A stretch of DNA of 64,000 nt, from the NCBI RefSeq assembly GCF_036417845.1, contig NC_089990.1, forward strand, positions 2,802,001 to 2,866,000, given 5' to 3'. Made by a program: the position numbers and the translations under genes. This document shows, piece after piece, positions 17,428 to 27,560 of this stretch. Position 1 is the stretch's first letter; each line of letters opens with the position of its first letter. This DNA comes from Apteryx mantelli. Its lineage: Eukaryota; Chordata; Aves; Apterygiformes; Apterygidae. The notes beneath the pieces were generated by a model that did not search any database, was not told where the DNA came from, and worked only from the letters and a program-made list of their open reading frames with translations.

Positions 17428-17724
17428 CTTAAAAAGCAAGCACAAAACCGAGCAACATCACTGAGCAACGTAATTCCCACGGGACTTCAGCCTCGCTTCG
17501 CGTCCTTTCCCGGCGCTTGGGGCAAGGTGGTTTTCGTTCGGGCAAAGGCCTCAAGTGGTGCGCATCGCGCGAAGCCGCGTGAGCCTTCGTGCCGCCACCA
17601 CGCCGAGGCCGCAGCCGGTGAGGCCTCGCTGCGAGACGCGCGGTGGCTCTGCGCGATGCCGGGGGCTGATCCCGCTCCGGGCCGAACCGCAGCGGGGGCG
17701 GCCGCAGGGGAGCGCGGCCCTTAC
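17428..17724 (-). other. SH3BGRL3-like intron 2
   Basis: Intron of 297 bases, from a GTAAGG donor to a TTTTTAAG acceptor on the minus strand. The donor half is very CpG-rich and the acceptor half AT-rich, so the island boundary falls inside it. Confidence 0.8.
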
Positions 17725-17841
17725 TCCGCAGTACTCGTCGCCGTGGCATATCTGCGGCGGCACGGCCTGCGCGTCGCCCGCCTTCTCGCGCATCTCCCGC
17801 AGCCGCCCCTCGCTCACGGACACGTCGATCAGCTCGTAGCG
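17725..17841 (-). CDS. SH3BGRL3-like gene, coding exon 2 (5' part missing)
   Basis: Minus-strand segment of 39 codons from RYELIDVSVSEGRLREM through AVPPQICHGDEYCG to a GTAAGG donor. It matches the SH3BGRL3 core (YxLVDIS, cis-proline PPQI, GDxYCG), the second half of the thioredoxin-like fold. The family has about 17 residues before this point (the IKxQQ helix) that are absent. Directly upstream lies a run of 15 C's (G on this strand), with no acceptor site. So the start of the exon and nearly all of intron 1 are missing from the sequence. The reading frame happens to stay open through the junction, so automatic predictors may call a chimeric read-through protein. Assembly collapse is more likely than a real allele. 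Confidence 0.82.
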
Positions 17842-17856
17842 CCCCCCCCCCCCCCC
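17842..17856. repeat. 15-base C homopolymer at exon/intron junction
   Basis: Uninterrupted C run exactly where the missing part of exon 2 and the intron acceptor should be; a likely assembly or sequencing breakpoint. Confidence 0.9.
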
Positions 17857-17898
17857 TTCCCCGGCTTGGGGCTGCGGCTCGCCCCGGCCGCCGCTCAC

Positions 17899-17946
17899 CT
17901 GCCTGGACCCCGTCACTCTGCTGTAATAGACCTTGATGGAGCTCAT
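17899..17946 (-). CDS. SH3BGRL3-like gene, coding exon 1
   Basis: Sixteen codons, MSSIKVYYSRVTGSRQ, then a GTGAGC donor. Human SH3BGRL3 begins with a matching M-S-x-x-x-V-Y-x-x-x-V-T-G-S-R segment, the first strand of the fold. Exon length and phase 0 match the family. The ATG lies in GCGGCCATGA, with a purine at -3, right after a GGC repeat. The protein should be a small cytosolic thioredoxin-fold protein without redox cysteines. Its own promoter, introns and poly(A) signal show that it is a genuine intron-containing paralogue and not a retrocopy. Whether it is orthologous to human SH3BGRL3 or a separate branch cannot be settled here. Confidence 0.9.
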
Positions 17947-17947
17947 G

Positions 17948-17974
17948 GCCGCCGCCGCCGCCGCCGCCGCCGCC
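17948..17974. repeat. (GCC)9 / (GGC)9 trinucleotide repeat in 5' UTR
   Basis: Nine perfect GCC units (GGC on the transcribed minus strand), ending one base before the start codon of the SH3BGRL3-like gene. CGG/GGC tracts in 5' UTRs are length-variable in vertebrates. Confidence 0.9.
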
Positions 17975-18409
17975 GCGCGGTTGCTCCGGCAACCAACCGC
18001 CCCCGCGAGCCCGCCCCGCGCCCGCCTTCTCTGATTGGCCGATCCGCCTGTCGATCAGCGCTCGGCTCGCGGCGACCGTTGGCGGCGGCGGTTGTGCGGC
18101 AGCCTGAGGGAAGCGGCGGGCGGGCGGTTGGGCTTCCTCTCCTCGCGGCCGCCTCGCGCGCTGCCCTTCCCGGCCCTGGGCGTGTGGCGCAGCGCCGCTT
18201 CTCCGGGGCCGTGCGGGCCGTGATCCCGGTCTGGCGCGGTTTTCCTCAGAGCGCACACGCAGCTCCCAGCGTGCCGTCTGTGAGGCCCTGGGTCTGTTTG
18301 TCCCGTCCCCCCCCCGCCCACACACACACCCCGGGTATTGTGCGTCTAAAGACACAAGTGTCGAATGAGTCTGGGTCCTTTTCCAGCTGTGAATGGAAGC
18401 TCGGCTGAG

Positions 18410-21400
18410 GTAGCTTCGCTGGTTACGGTCATTTCTTTGTGGCTTTGGGGAGACCCTATGACCGCTCCAAGCTTTGTTTCTTCTGTGCCTGTTGCTGTTT
18501 GGTGCGTAGTAAGACTTGATTTGTGGTTATAAAAGTATTTTGGTGTCCTGAGTAACTGAGTGTCTTTAAGCTTCAAAAAGCCCTGTGTAGATGTTTGCAT
18601 CCATATGAATAGTGGCAGTTTTGATCCCAAATACAGAGGAATCATAAGAGATTTTTTTTTTCCTTGAAGTTAACAGTAAGTGCCGAATTTCTGTTTCCTA
18701 AGGAAAAATCTGTTCACTCTAGAAACTACAGTTCTGTAGAGGATAGAAACTTTTAATCCGTCCCTCTGGCCTGTGAAGGCTGTTGAGCCTCTAGTGCGGC
18801 CGCTGCAGAAGCTGAGCAGGGCGATCAGTAGGTGGCACGAGAGAGACACGGTTTTGTGTCGTGAGCTGGAAATGAAAATCAAGAGCATCGTGGATTTTTA
18901 TGAAATCAGTTTGGACGTACTGTCCTTATAGAAATACAGTGCTGTACTTATTTTTGTTTTAAATATCTATTCCGTGCTGGGACTAACGCAGACACGCATG
19001 ACTTGAACAGAAGCTGTGGGTGAAGTGCGAGTCCCGCTGGCACGGTGCATGCCGGAGGGCAGAAGGATGTGGTCAAAGCTCCTCATCTTTACCCGATGGG
19101 TAAAACCACAAATTTAAATCCAGTGTTGTAGGGGTAGAAGGAACAGCTGCTTTTAAGTGTATCAAATTTTTCTGCTTGAATGCTGGTACTTATCAATCAG
19201 GAGTGAGTTTTAATAAAAGAAAGATCAGATTCTTTGGGTTGCTTTTTATTTGTAGATATGTATTGATAACTTGAATCTTTTATCACAGTAACCATAGAAT
19301 AGGTAATCACAAGTGACATCAGCAAAGAGCTGGAACATATGTTCATGTAAATGAAGAGCAAAAATGTTCTTGAGCCTTGAAGAAGCTGGGTGGTTAAAAC
19401 AAAGTACTGCTAATTTAAATGGAAAGCAAGAGACTTGCAACAACGTTTGAAAAATATTAGTCAATGTAGTCAACTTCTATTTCATATTTATATGCATATA
19501 AATATATAGTTTGAGCTGAAATAAGGGACTTATTTACATTTCTGCAGTAGTGCTGCTACTTAGTTATTGTTAGTGTAATATGAGAATTGTTTATGGCAGT
19601 ACACAATGCTGTGTTGCTTACTTTTTCATATATGAATGATATAGTCCAATATTTCTCATTATAGATTCTGCTTTAAGTTTAGCCTGGGGATTCAGACATC
19701 CTTGTCTTGCTGGCTCTGTTTCTTCCAATTGTGATCTGTATTCAAATTTTGAAATAACTGTGGTGTCTGTCTTGTTCTGATTTTATCTTTGTAAATCTAA
19801 ACTTTAAGAGGATTTTATTGGTGGAAAGATATTTCTTCGGATGTTGATGCATTTGACACTTGAGTACAACTGAAATGAAAGGTGACTTGTTTTTAATCAC
19901 TCAAATGACTAATTTACTTGACATGTTTTTTTTCTTCCTCTCTGCTGCTTTTGTGTTTTGTTGAAACTGCTTCACAAAAAATATGGCTACAGCTGGTGGT
20001 AATTACAAACTCAGTGAAGGAGGCAAGGTTTAAACTACATGGAATTCGAGCCACCCTGTTTCCTGTGAGGTCTGATCCTGTCAAGGCTGGGGGCAAAAGC
20101 ACTGTGCTGAAGTCGCAACCAAATCTGCCATGTGGAAACTGAACTCATGTAGCATGATTAAAAAAAAAAAGTCATTTTAAACAACCCCTGAATATGAGAT
20201 GAGTTTTATAAATGTTCAGTGGGAATCAAATGAGCTTGCATTCTGCCTCCATAAAAACTGAAGTCTCCTGTGAAGTAGAGGGGAAGAGGAGGGGGTAGGA
20301 AGAATTCTAAAGAGACTCCATTGGACTTACAGAATCATAGTTGCTTCCTATCTTACATTAATTCACTTCCAAGGCGCATCATTGTTTTGCTGCCAAAACA
20401 TGTTGAATGATGGGTTGCAGTCAGTATGTTGCTGTATTGCTATCTTAACTCTGTAGTTTTATTCTACATTTTTTTTCCCCTTCTACCATTACGCTAAGCA
20501 GTGTCTATTTAAGAACTTTAGGGCAGCACTTGGGTGAGAATCAACTTCTGATTTTTTTCTTCTGAGAAGAAGGAAATTTAACAAAGGAATCAACAGAAAA
20601 CCGTTCAAATTGTCTATGGACTTGCTTTTGGTCTAGTACTTTGAACTGTTGTGTGGCTCAGTACATGAGCTCTGATTTAGCCTATGTGAGGCTAAACACC
20701 ATTTTGGGGGTGTTTTTGTGCATTTAGTGGAAGGTGCGGATCTTGTAACATGAACTTAGTTTTGCAAAATTATAAACATAAACTTGTAGAACATTTTAAT
20801 GTTAAAGGGGATAAAACTAAGATAAAGACATTTTGAGCATGCTGCTGTTTTTTCTGTGTTTGGAGACCTCTGACAATGGAAAAATATATTTGCCTGTCCA
20901 AGTCTGCTTCTCAAATTATAAGAAATGGATTATGTGCAAGTTCACTAAAGTTCAGCTTTTGAGTGTTTGCTGTCTGAAACTGTGTAGTCCATTCAGTAAT
21001 AGGGTACTGACTGAACCTTTAGACTAACATTATTTGTCAAAGAATCAAATTACTAATGGAAATCTCTTTGGTAGGAAGTAATCTCTCTGTATGGAGAATG
21101 ATAATATGTTTTGGAATAATCAGTTTACATGTAGATGTTCAGTTTCTTTCAGGAATTTGCCATCTCCATTTCATCTGAATTAAATAATTACACAATACCT
21201 CACTCTTCCATGTTTTGCTTTTCACTAAGACTTTTAGGCAGGTATAGATAATTATCTGATGGATAGGGGGAAAAAAATAACCTTCCCTAAATATTTCTTA
21301 AAAAAAAAAAAGTGATATTTTTTGGAAGAACTCTGTATTTTAGGAATTATTGTGAGATGTGTAAAAAGTGTCTTAATCTCGATTTTAACTGTAAATCAAA

Positions 21401-24400
21401 CAAATATTAACTGTGTCCTTGATTTTATTAGTCAGAACTCTTTAGTTATGAGTCTGTAACTCTAGTTATAAAGGTCTGAGAAAAGGTAGCAGTGAAGGAA
21501 AACCAACCGAATCTTTATTGACTCCACTTACCTTACATTCCAGATATTTAGTGTATTTTATTACAAGCTAAAGCGCACAGTCATGCATTCCAATAGTATA
21601 ATTCTCTCTTGTTTTCTTCAAGTTACACTTTTGAACAGAAACTAAGCTTTTTGCAGGAAATGGTTAATAATGGATGAGAAAGGAGCAATTGTCCATTCTG
21701 TCTAAGAAGAATCTGATCTGTTCAAGATGAACCATTGTTTTGTAGCTATCTGCTTAGGATCAAACCCAAATTTGTGTCATACATCCTAGATGAATCAAAT
21801 ATTGCCTTTGAGGTCTGCTAGATAGACATTAACTCTTACAAAATCTTCACTCAAGTCTGCCCACAGAAATTAGTGTATCTGAGTATCTAAGTGACTATCT
21901 AATATGTGCTACAGTTGGATATTACTGCTTTCATTTGTCTTTGCAAATAAGTAAGGATAGAGGTTGTTTACAGATCTGAAAGTCAAATTTGAAAGTCTGC
22001 CTGTCAGCTGGGCAGCTTGCACTAAACAGAGGACAGCAGCAGCCAGCATTCTGCTTCTAATTTGGAGGTTAAATAGAGGTAGAGATGAGACTTAACTTTC
22101 ATTTCAAAATAATCTAGCCTTTTAACTTGCCTAGAAATCTATAAAAACACAAATATCTGGCAAAGGAAGCCGCATCTTTGAAAATCTGCTGTTGACTCTT
22201 TCCCAAAGATCAAACCCTACTCACAGGGTCATCTTAGCCAACAGCTTGGCCTTCTGGACCAGGATGTGTAGCCAGGCTTCACATGATTCCTGCAAAGGTC
22301 CCAGATCTTGTAGCTGCCAAAGGGGCCTGTCTTATCCACATTACAGCTCAAAGGAGTAGGGTCTCCACAGTTCTGTTCTTAGTAGTTCTTCTACTAAGTA
22401 GTCAGTTTGATTTCTGGCTTTAATAAACAGCAAAAATGCAGGGGAAATATGATCTACTTCCAGATAATACTGGATCTGTTCTTAGCTCTATCTTTCATAA
22501 ACCACCATTGCGCTTTTCCTCATGCTTTTGTATATTCTGCTGTGCAGGTCATTACATTTGTATTTCCCGTTACAGCAGTTCTGGACAGTAAAACACATGA
22601 AACAGTTGGAATAAACAGCTGCTGTTCAACCTCCTGAAGGAACTGTCAAGCTCTTCTTTCTTAAGGTAGCTGGAATGGATGAAAAAATAAGTTGCACAAC
22701 CCAAATGCTTGATTCATCAAGGCTGGCTGGAGAGCTACGCAAAGTCAGTACCATCTTAAGTCCATCTCCTGGGCCCTGGCAGAATCTGAATTTTAATATG
22801 AAGGGGATTCGCAGGCATTGTGCCAAAGAGGTAAGGCCAGGTGCATTGGATCTACAGCGCATGTGCAAAATGACCTTACATCACCCACAATGTGTGCGCG
22901 CTCTGCAGCGATGAGTCATTTGTTTATATATACATGTGCTTTGTGTATATGGACATCGCCCATGACTTAGCGATCTTTTAATATCAGGGGTATGACAAAA
23001 AATTCAGGGCAGAGGGCCGAGCGGATTGTATTTGTGCCCCAGGTTAGAGGCAGGAAACAGAAAAAAACATGGCAGCACCTGTGACACGCCTTTGAGAGAA
23101 AGGTAATTTTTGAGCCCCAAGAAGGTGACGTGGATCAGTGAGCAAAGAGACTGTCTTCGGCTGCCTGGTGACTACTACCTTCAGAGATGCAGATTCTTAT
23201 ATTTATTCTTTTTAGAGAAATAAGATTTCATCAAAATCTTGATGAGGACGTAATGTCAGCTTCCTCCCCAGTGGAGGAAGGTCACAAGACTACAAATTTA
23301 GCTGTTCCTTTCAAAAGGAGAAATGATATAAATAACATTGCCTCTGTAAGTCAGGTGGGTGATAGTATCAAAACTGAACTTTTATGTAGACAGAAGTGTT
23401 CAGTGGAATTCAGTTTCAATTTTGAATAGTCTGGTGAAGTACAGACGCCCTGATCACTTAGTAATTTTTGTTGTTTTTAAATGACGTATTAAGTAGCAGT
23501 TATGCAACTTGTCAGCATTGCAACACAGTCGGAAACATCTCAATTCATTTTTTAACATCCTCTTTTAGATTTGCTGTCACTCTGTACTCAAAAACTACAC
23601 AGTTTTCCACTGGGACCACTTCTGTTTTAAAAGGAACACAAAATGAGGAACTAAATGGCGTGTACTTTAGTTACCGCTCACACAGACCGACAATGAAGAG
23701 AATCTGTTCTCTTACAGCAGTTGTAGTAGCAGAATTCTAAGCTACGTGATTATCCACCTTTCTTACCCTGTTAGAATTGGTAAGTCTGGGCTTTATGTCT
23801 GTTCTTTTTTTGTGTGTGTTTTGTTCCAGAATGCAGGCACCACTTACTTTGTTTTAAAGAGCGTGTGTGGGTGTGGGTTTTTTAAGGTTACCATGTTTTA
23901 GCTCCTATTTCAGCACTATGAGCATTTTCAGAGCAATATAGCTAATTTTTATAAGCATGTAAGAGTCTGGGTACGTGCATACCATTTTTCAAAAGTGAAT
24001 TAGGCATGGAGTATTCTAAATTCCATTGACATTCAACAAGATTTAGATTTCTAAGTGTCCTCGTCTCTTTTGAAAATGGCACTTTCTCTCCTAAGTCCCT
24101 TCAGTGCTTCAGAAAATGTTGCCCTACTTTTTGCATATGTAAGTGGTTCTGTAGATAAAGTAAACAGTTATGCTAATGTGACTAGGAGAAGGCATGGTGG
24201 GCTGCCTTTCCTGTCTGCTTTAGTCTCACTTGAAAGCATATCCCAATTCCAGGGTTACAATCAACTTCAGCAGGGGGAAAATACAATTTATGCTTAAAAA
24301 AAAAGGGGGGGAGGGGGGAAGCAAACAGTTTTATTGTGGCATTGCATAAATCTAGAAGGAAAGTAGAAAATTTCCCCTCTATCAAGTAGTTGGAGTTTTA

Positions 24401-25768
24401 GAATAGCTTTCAGGAAGGAGTACTGGGATTAAAGAAATGACCCAGTGTATCAAGTTCTATTGCAGAGCAAATAAACTGGATTATATACTGTGGTTGCTTA
24501 TACAAGCAAATGAGTAGAGTGAGGAGAATCTTCCCAGTTGTATATCAGATATCATATTAAATTTGTAGAGGTTTTGTTTGCGTGGAAGAGCTATCCAGTG
24601 ACTTGCGTGACATTACTGATTTAAATTAGCAGCAGCGTGAAAAGAATCGAGCCTTAGTTGTCCATGATGTAAGTAGAGTTTTTAGTAGATTTCTTGCAAG
24701 GATACAAAGGAAGTTCCGGTATGTTATGTTCTTCAGGAGATTTAGTACATACTCTTCAGTAAGACAGCCTCGTTCCTTGCCTCCCTGCACTGTTTCAAAC
24801 CATGAGCGCAGTAGAGATGTGTGAAGGTACTTGAAATCTGCAGAGATTAAAAAAACATTTGAAGCACAGAGGGATTTCCTAGTGTTCTTCGTTCCCCTTC
24901 TTCCGCAACAGGAGTGTTTACAATCTTGCCCTCAGTGAATTTAAGCCAGACACAGCTTTAACTGGAAAGATTCCCATTGGTTTTAGCAGTAGATGAATTA
25001 AAAAGAAATGATAAGGAATGAGAAAACATAATAGATCTTGAGGCATGTAGGCTAGCTTTTAATTATTCATGTGTACTTAATAAAACTGTGGAGCCTTAGA
25101 GATAAAAGCGTGCTACTCGTACACTATCTGCTGTTAAACTCTAGGGGAGACAAATTAACTATTCATATCTTTTTAAATCATCATTAGGAGGGACTCTTAA
25201 AAACTTTTGTGCGTGTGAATGCTCAAGTGCTGCATTTGGGGTGCAGTTTTAATAGGCATGAGGAACTGTCAGCATCTTTTGAAGGTCCTCAGCACTTCAC
25301 AGGATAGCTCAGGCCAATTTAGAATCAACTTCTAAGTCCAGCTTTGATTTGACTGTCTTCCCGCATCAGGCCTTTAGCTAATAAATCGTTGTCTTTCAAT
25401 AGAAAAAGCTGATTTGCAACTGATGATACAATGTAGACAACAAGTGAAATCATCTCGTTGATTTTTGTTAGTCCTTACAGTATAACAGCTCATGAATACA
25501 ATCTGTCTCAGCTAGACCTAGTGCAGAAGAGACACCTAAGAATAAAGGTGAAAGTAGAGGTGAAGAACCTGGTGAATGCCCTTCTTATATCTTCAGAAAG
25601 TTTTTGTTGTTGTTGTTGTTGTTGACCTAAGTATAGATGTTAGATTTTTAGAAAAGCAAGCAAGTTACTGTTTACTAAAAAGAAACATTCTGGAATAAAA
25701 GCAACATCACAGACAGTCTTCATGAAACATGCATTGTTAATTTTTTATTCTTACTTCTTTTTTTCCAG
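18410..25768. other. Intergenic / possible TASL-family 5' intron
   Basis: About 7.3 kb of AT-rich, CpG-poor DNA between the island and the TASL-family exon. It includes a small block with several CpGs at 22.6-23.1 kb and a (GTT)n microsatellite at 25603-25624. No conserved coding exon was recognised. Part may be the intron separating an untranslated first exon from the coding exon at 25.77 kb. Confidence 0.55.
25603..25624. repeat. (GTT)n microsatellite
   Basis: Seven tandem GTT units. Confidence 0.9.
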
Positions 25769-25854
25769 ATAAGCTTGAGGTACTTTGCCTGTATTTCTTT
25801 CACTCACAGGTCTATATGGAAGTTTGGTGATTAGACTTTCTACCACTGGTCATC
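25769..25854 (+). other. TASL2: TASL-family 5' UTR with candidate splice acceptor
   Basis: A strong polypyrimidine tract ending TTTTTTTCCAG at 25768 makes a good acceptor 86 bases before the ATG. This fits the TASL pattern of an untranslated first exon followed by one coding exon. A weaker alternative AG lies at 25808-25809. Confidence 0.5.
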
Positions 25855-26778
25855 ATGTTGGCAGAAGGCATCTTAACTGGACTTGTATATAAAGAAAACT
25901 GTGATCAAGATAAGTCTCACAAATGTCATGCAACTGAAAAGGATAAGGAGGGAATCTGGAGAGAAAAACTTGTAGACAAACCAAAAATTAAAGAGTTTGC
26001 TGCTGGACATGAGAAGCAGGACAAGATCACTGCTAAAAGTAGCAAAATGGAACACAAGAGAGACCCTTACTGGAAATCTGTAGAAGAGTTACCTGCAAGA
26101 GATCAGAAAGTACTTGTTAGAGGAACCATATCACCAGCTTTACATATTCCCAAAAGAGAACAAAATAATGAACAGCTGGATTTATATAGATCCTGGTCAT
26201 GCAACAGCATTTATCAAAACTATCCTGACTTGCATATTGGGGGAGACCATGTGGGCGACCATACATGTGATTCAGGTTGTGTTTTGGACCATGTGTGTGA
26301 TGAACTTCCTGATGGTCCTGTTCTGCTCTCTGTAGATATTCCTCAAGGTCAATCCCCTGTATCTGAGCATCTTGAAAAGCCAGGTATAAAGTCCCTGTCC
26401 AGAGATGAAACTGGAGAAAGGAGTATGATGCTCTGTGAAGAGCCTCTTTCAAACTCCATGCTCAACAACTACATGGAAAGAAAAGTGGCAGAGCTCTATA
26501 AACAGTTTTTTGAAGAAAACTTGGCCAGGTGTGGTTCTGTAACAAACCTCCTGACTTGCAGTTTGATAAGGAATAACTTGAATCAGATAAGCTTTCAGAT
26601 ATCCCAGGAGCAGAATATAGAAACATCTAAAGCCAGAGAGGTGCTCTTACATTCTTTAGCTTTGTTTAGTTTGCATAATGCTACCAATGGAAATAGCTCT
26701 GAATTTAGTACTCCAAACTTACAGATCTCAAACCCAGCATGTGTGGAAAAGAGCTGCAGGATACAGTTCACATCATAA
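25855..26778 (+). CDS. TASL2: TASL-family lysosomal innate-immune adaptor (probable TASL2)
   Basis: Complete 307-codon single-exon ORF, close to the about 300 residues of human TASL (CXorf21). The N-terminus MLAEGILTGL parallels the human segment that docks into the lysosomal transporter SLC15A4. Residues 118-130 (NSIYQNYPDLHIGG) match an internal conserved block. Residues 197-265 form the conserved helical region, with NNYMERKVAELYKQ and NIETSKAR. The pLxIS motif NLQIS is intact at 288-292, so Ser292 is the predicted phospho-acceptor. In the known pathway SLC15A4-bound TASL is phosphorylated and recruits IRF5 downstream of endosomal TLRs. The ATG has A at -3. The middle is poorly conserved and probably disordered. 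Choice of paralogue: TASL lies on Xp in human, whereas the rodent paralogue TASL2 lies beside Sh3bgrl as here; TASL2 is therefore preferred by position, but a tree is needed. Confidence 0.88.
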   Translation: MLAEGILTGLVYKENCDQDKSHKCHATEKDKEGIWREKLVDKPKIKEFAAGHEKQDKITAKSSKMEHKRDPYWKSVEELPARDQKVLVRGTISPALHIPKREQNNEQLDLYRSWSCNSIYQNYPDLHIGGDHVGDHTCDSGCVLDHVCDELPDGPVLLSVDIPQGQSPVSEHLEKPGIKSLSRDETGERSMMLCEEPLSNSMLNNYMERKVAELYKQFFEENLARCGSVTNLLTCSLIRNNLNQISFQISQEQNIETSKAREVLLHSLALFSLHNATNGNSSEFSTPNLQISNPACVEKSCRIQFTS

Positions 26779-27560
26779 CTGAACTGCTCAACTGAAGAGA
26801 TGAATACAATTCAGATACAAATATTTCACTGTAAGGATTAGATTGGGAAATAAAAACATTAGACACTACAGACTTGTTCAAATAGATGTTTTAACATTTA
26901 ACATACTTTGTCTATGGTGCTCTTACCAGAGGAAGATAAAAGTCACTGTTGTCTTTTTCCAATATAGAATAAGAAATGAACTTATCTCTAAAATGCTGTT
27001 CAACCATATTTTTAAATGGTATGAGCCCTGCTTCTAAGACTCTGACTCTGTGTGTAATTATACTCATGTACCATTGGATTTACTCCTGCAAGAACAATCA
27101 GTCAAGGCATAAGTGCTGATAAAATTATAATCTAAGAGCATAATCCATCCCCTCAATAAAGAAAAGAGTCAAATTGTCTTTGAACTGGAATGTTGAGAAC
27201 TTGGACTTCAACTATATTGCCTAATCCAAAGTCCAACAAATTTTGCTTCTGCAAAGCTTGATCAGGGTGCCTGAGAAAATACTTCCTTGGTTTAAAAATC
27301 TTGTCAGCAGATAGAGATGTTCAGAACTCTGGATTATTTTGTATATAGTATCCTACATAAGAAATATCAGCCTTAAACATTAATCAAGACACTCAAGAGG
27401 TTCTAATCTTATTGCATATGCATGTTTGTATCACATAGGTAAAGTGTGTTACAATGAAAAGTTAGTATTTCCTACCAGGTGAAATAGCTGATCAAGATTG
27501 TGTTTTATTTTCTGTTTTAAAAACATGTTTTTATTTTAAATAAATTCTTTCCTCTTCAAT
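26779..27560 (+). other. TASL2: 3' UTR of TASL-family gene
   Basis: AT-rich non-coding sequence after TAA. AATAAA signals occur at 27155-27160 and 27539-27544, giving UTRs of about 0.4 or 0.8 kb. Confidence 0.55.

Larger units (their letters stand above)
17440..18350 (-). promoter_or_regulatory. CpG-island promoter of SH3BGRL3-like gene
   Basis: Extremely CpG-dense island covering exons 1-2 and about 400 bases upstream. A CCAAT box reads GGCCAATCAG on the minus strand (core 18034-18038), about 90 bases before the start codon and matching the NF-Y consensus. No TATA box was seen. A CA/C-rich simple tract lies at 18306-18333. Such islands can fire in both directions, so a plus-strand non-coding transcript or the TASL-family 5' UTR could also begin here; nothing in the sequence proves that. 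Confidence 0.75.

Noticed and set aside
17842-17898. A real 42-base intron with acceptor AAG before the G run
   Set aside because: Too short for a vertebrate spliceosomal intron, and it would replace a conserved helix with glycines.
17429-18355. 308-codon minus-strand open frame upstream of and through the SH3BGRL3-like exons
   Set aside because: It is in a different frame from the homologous exons and consists of Arg/Gly/Pro-rich translation without family similarity.
17407-18408. 333-codon plus-strand open frame across the CpG island
   Set aside because: It is antisense to the clearly homologous SH3BGRL3-like exons; its length results from GC-rich sequence with few stops.
26117-26452. 111-codon minus-strand frame within the TASL-family exon
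   Set aside because: Shadow of the conserved plus-strand coding sequence.
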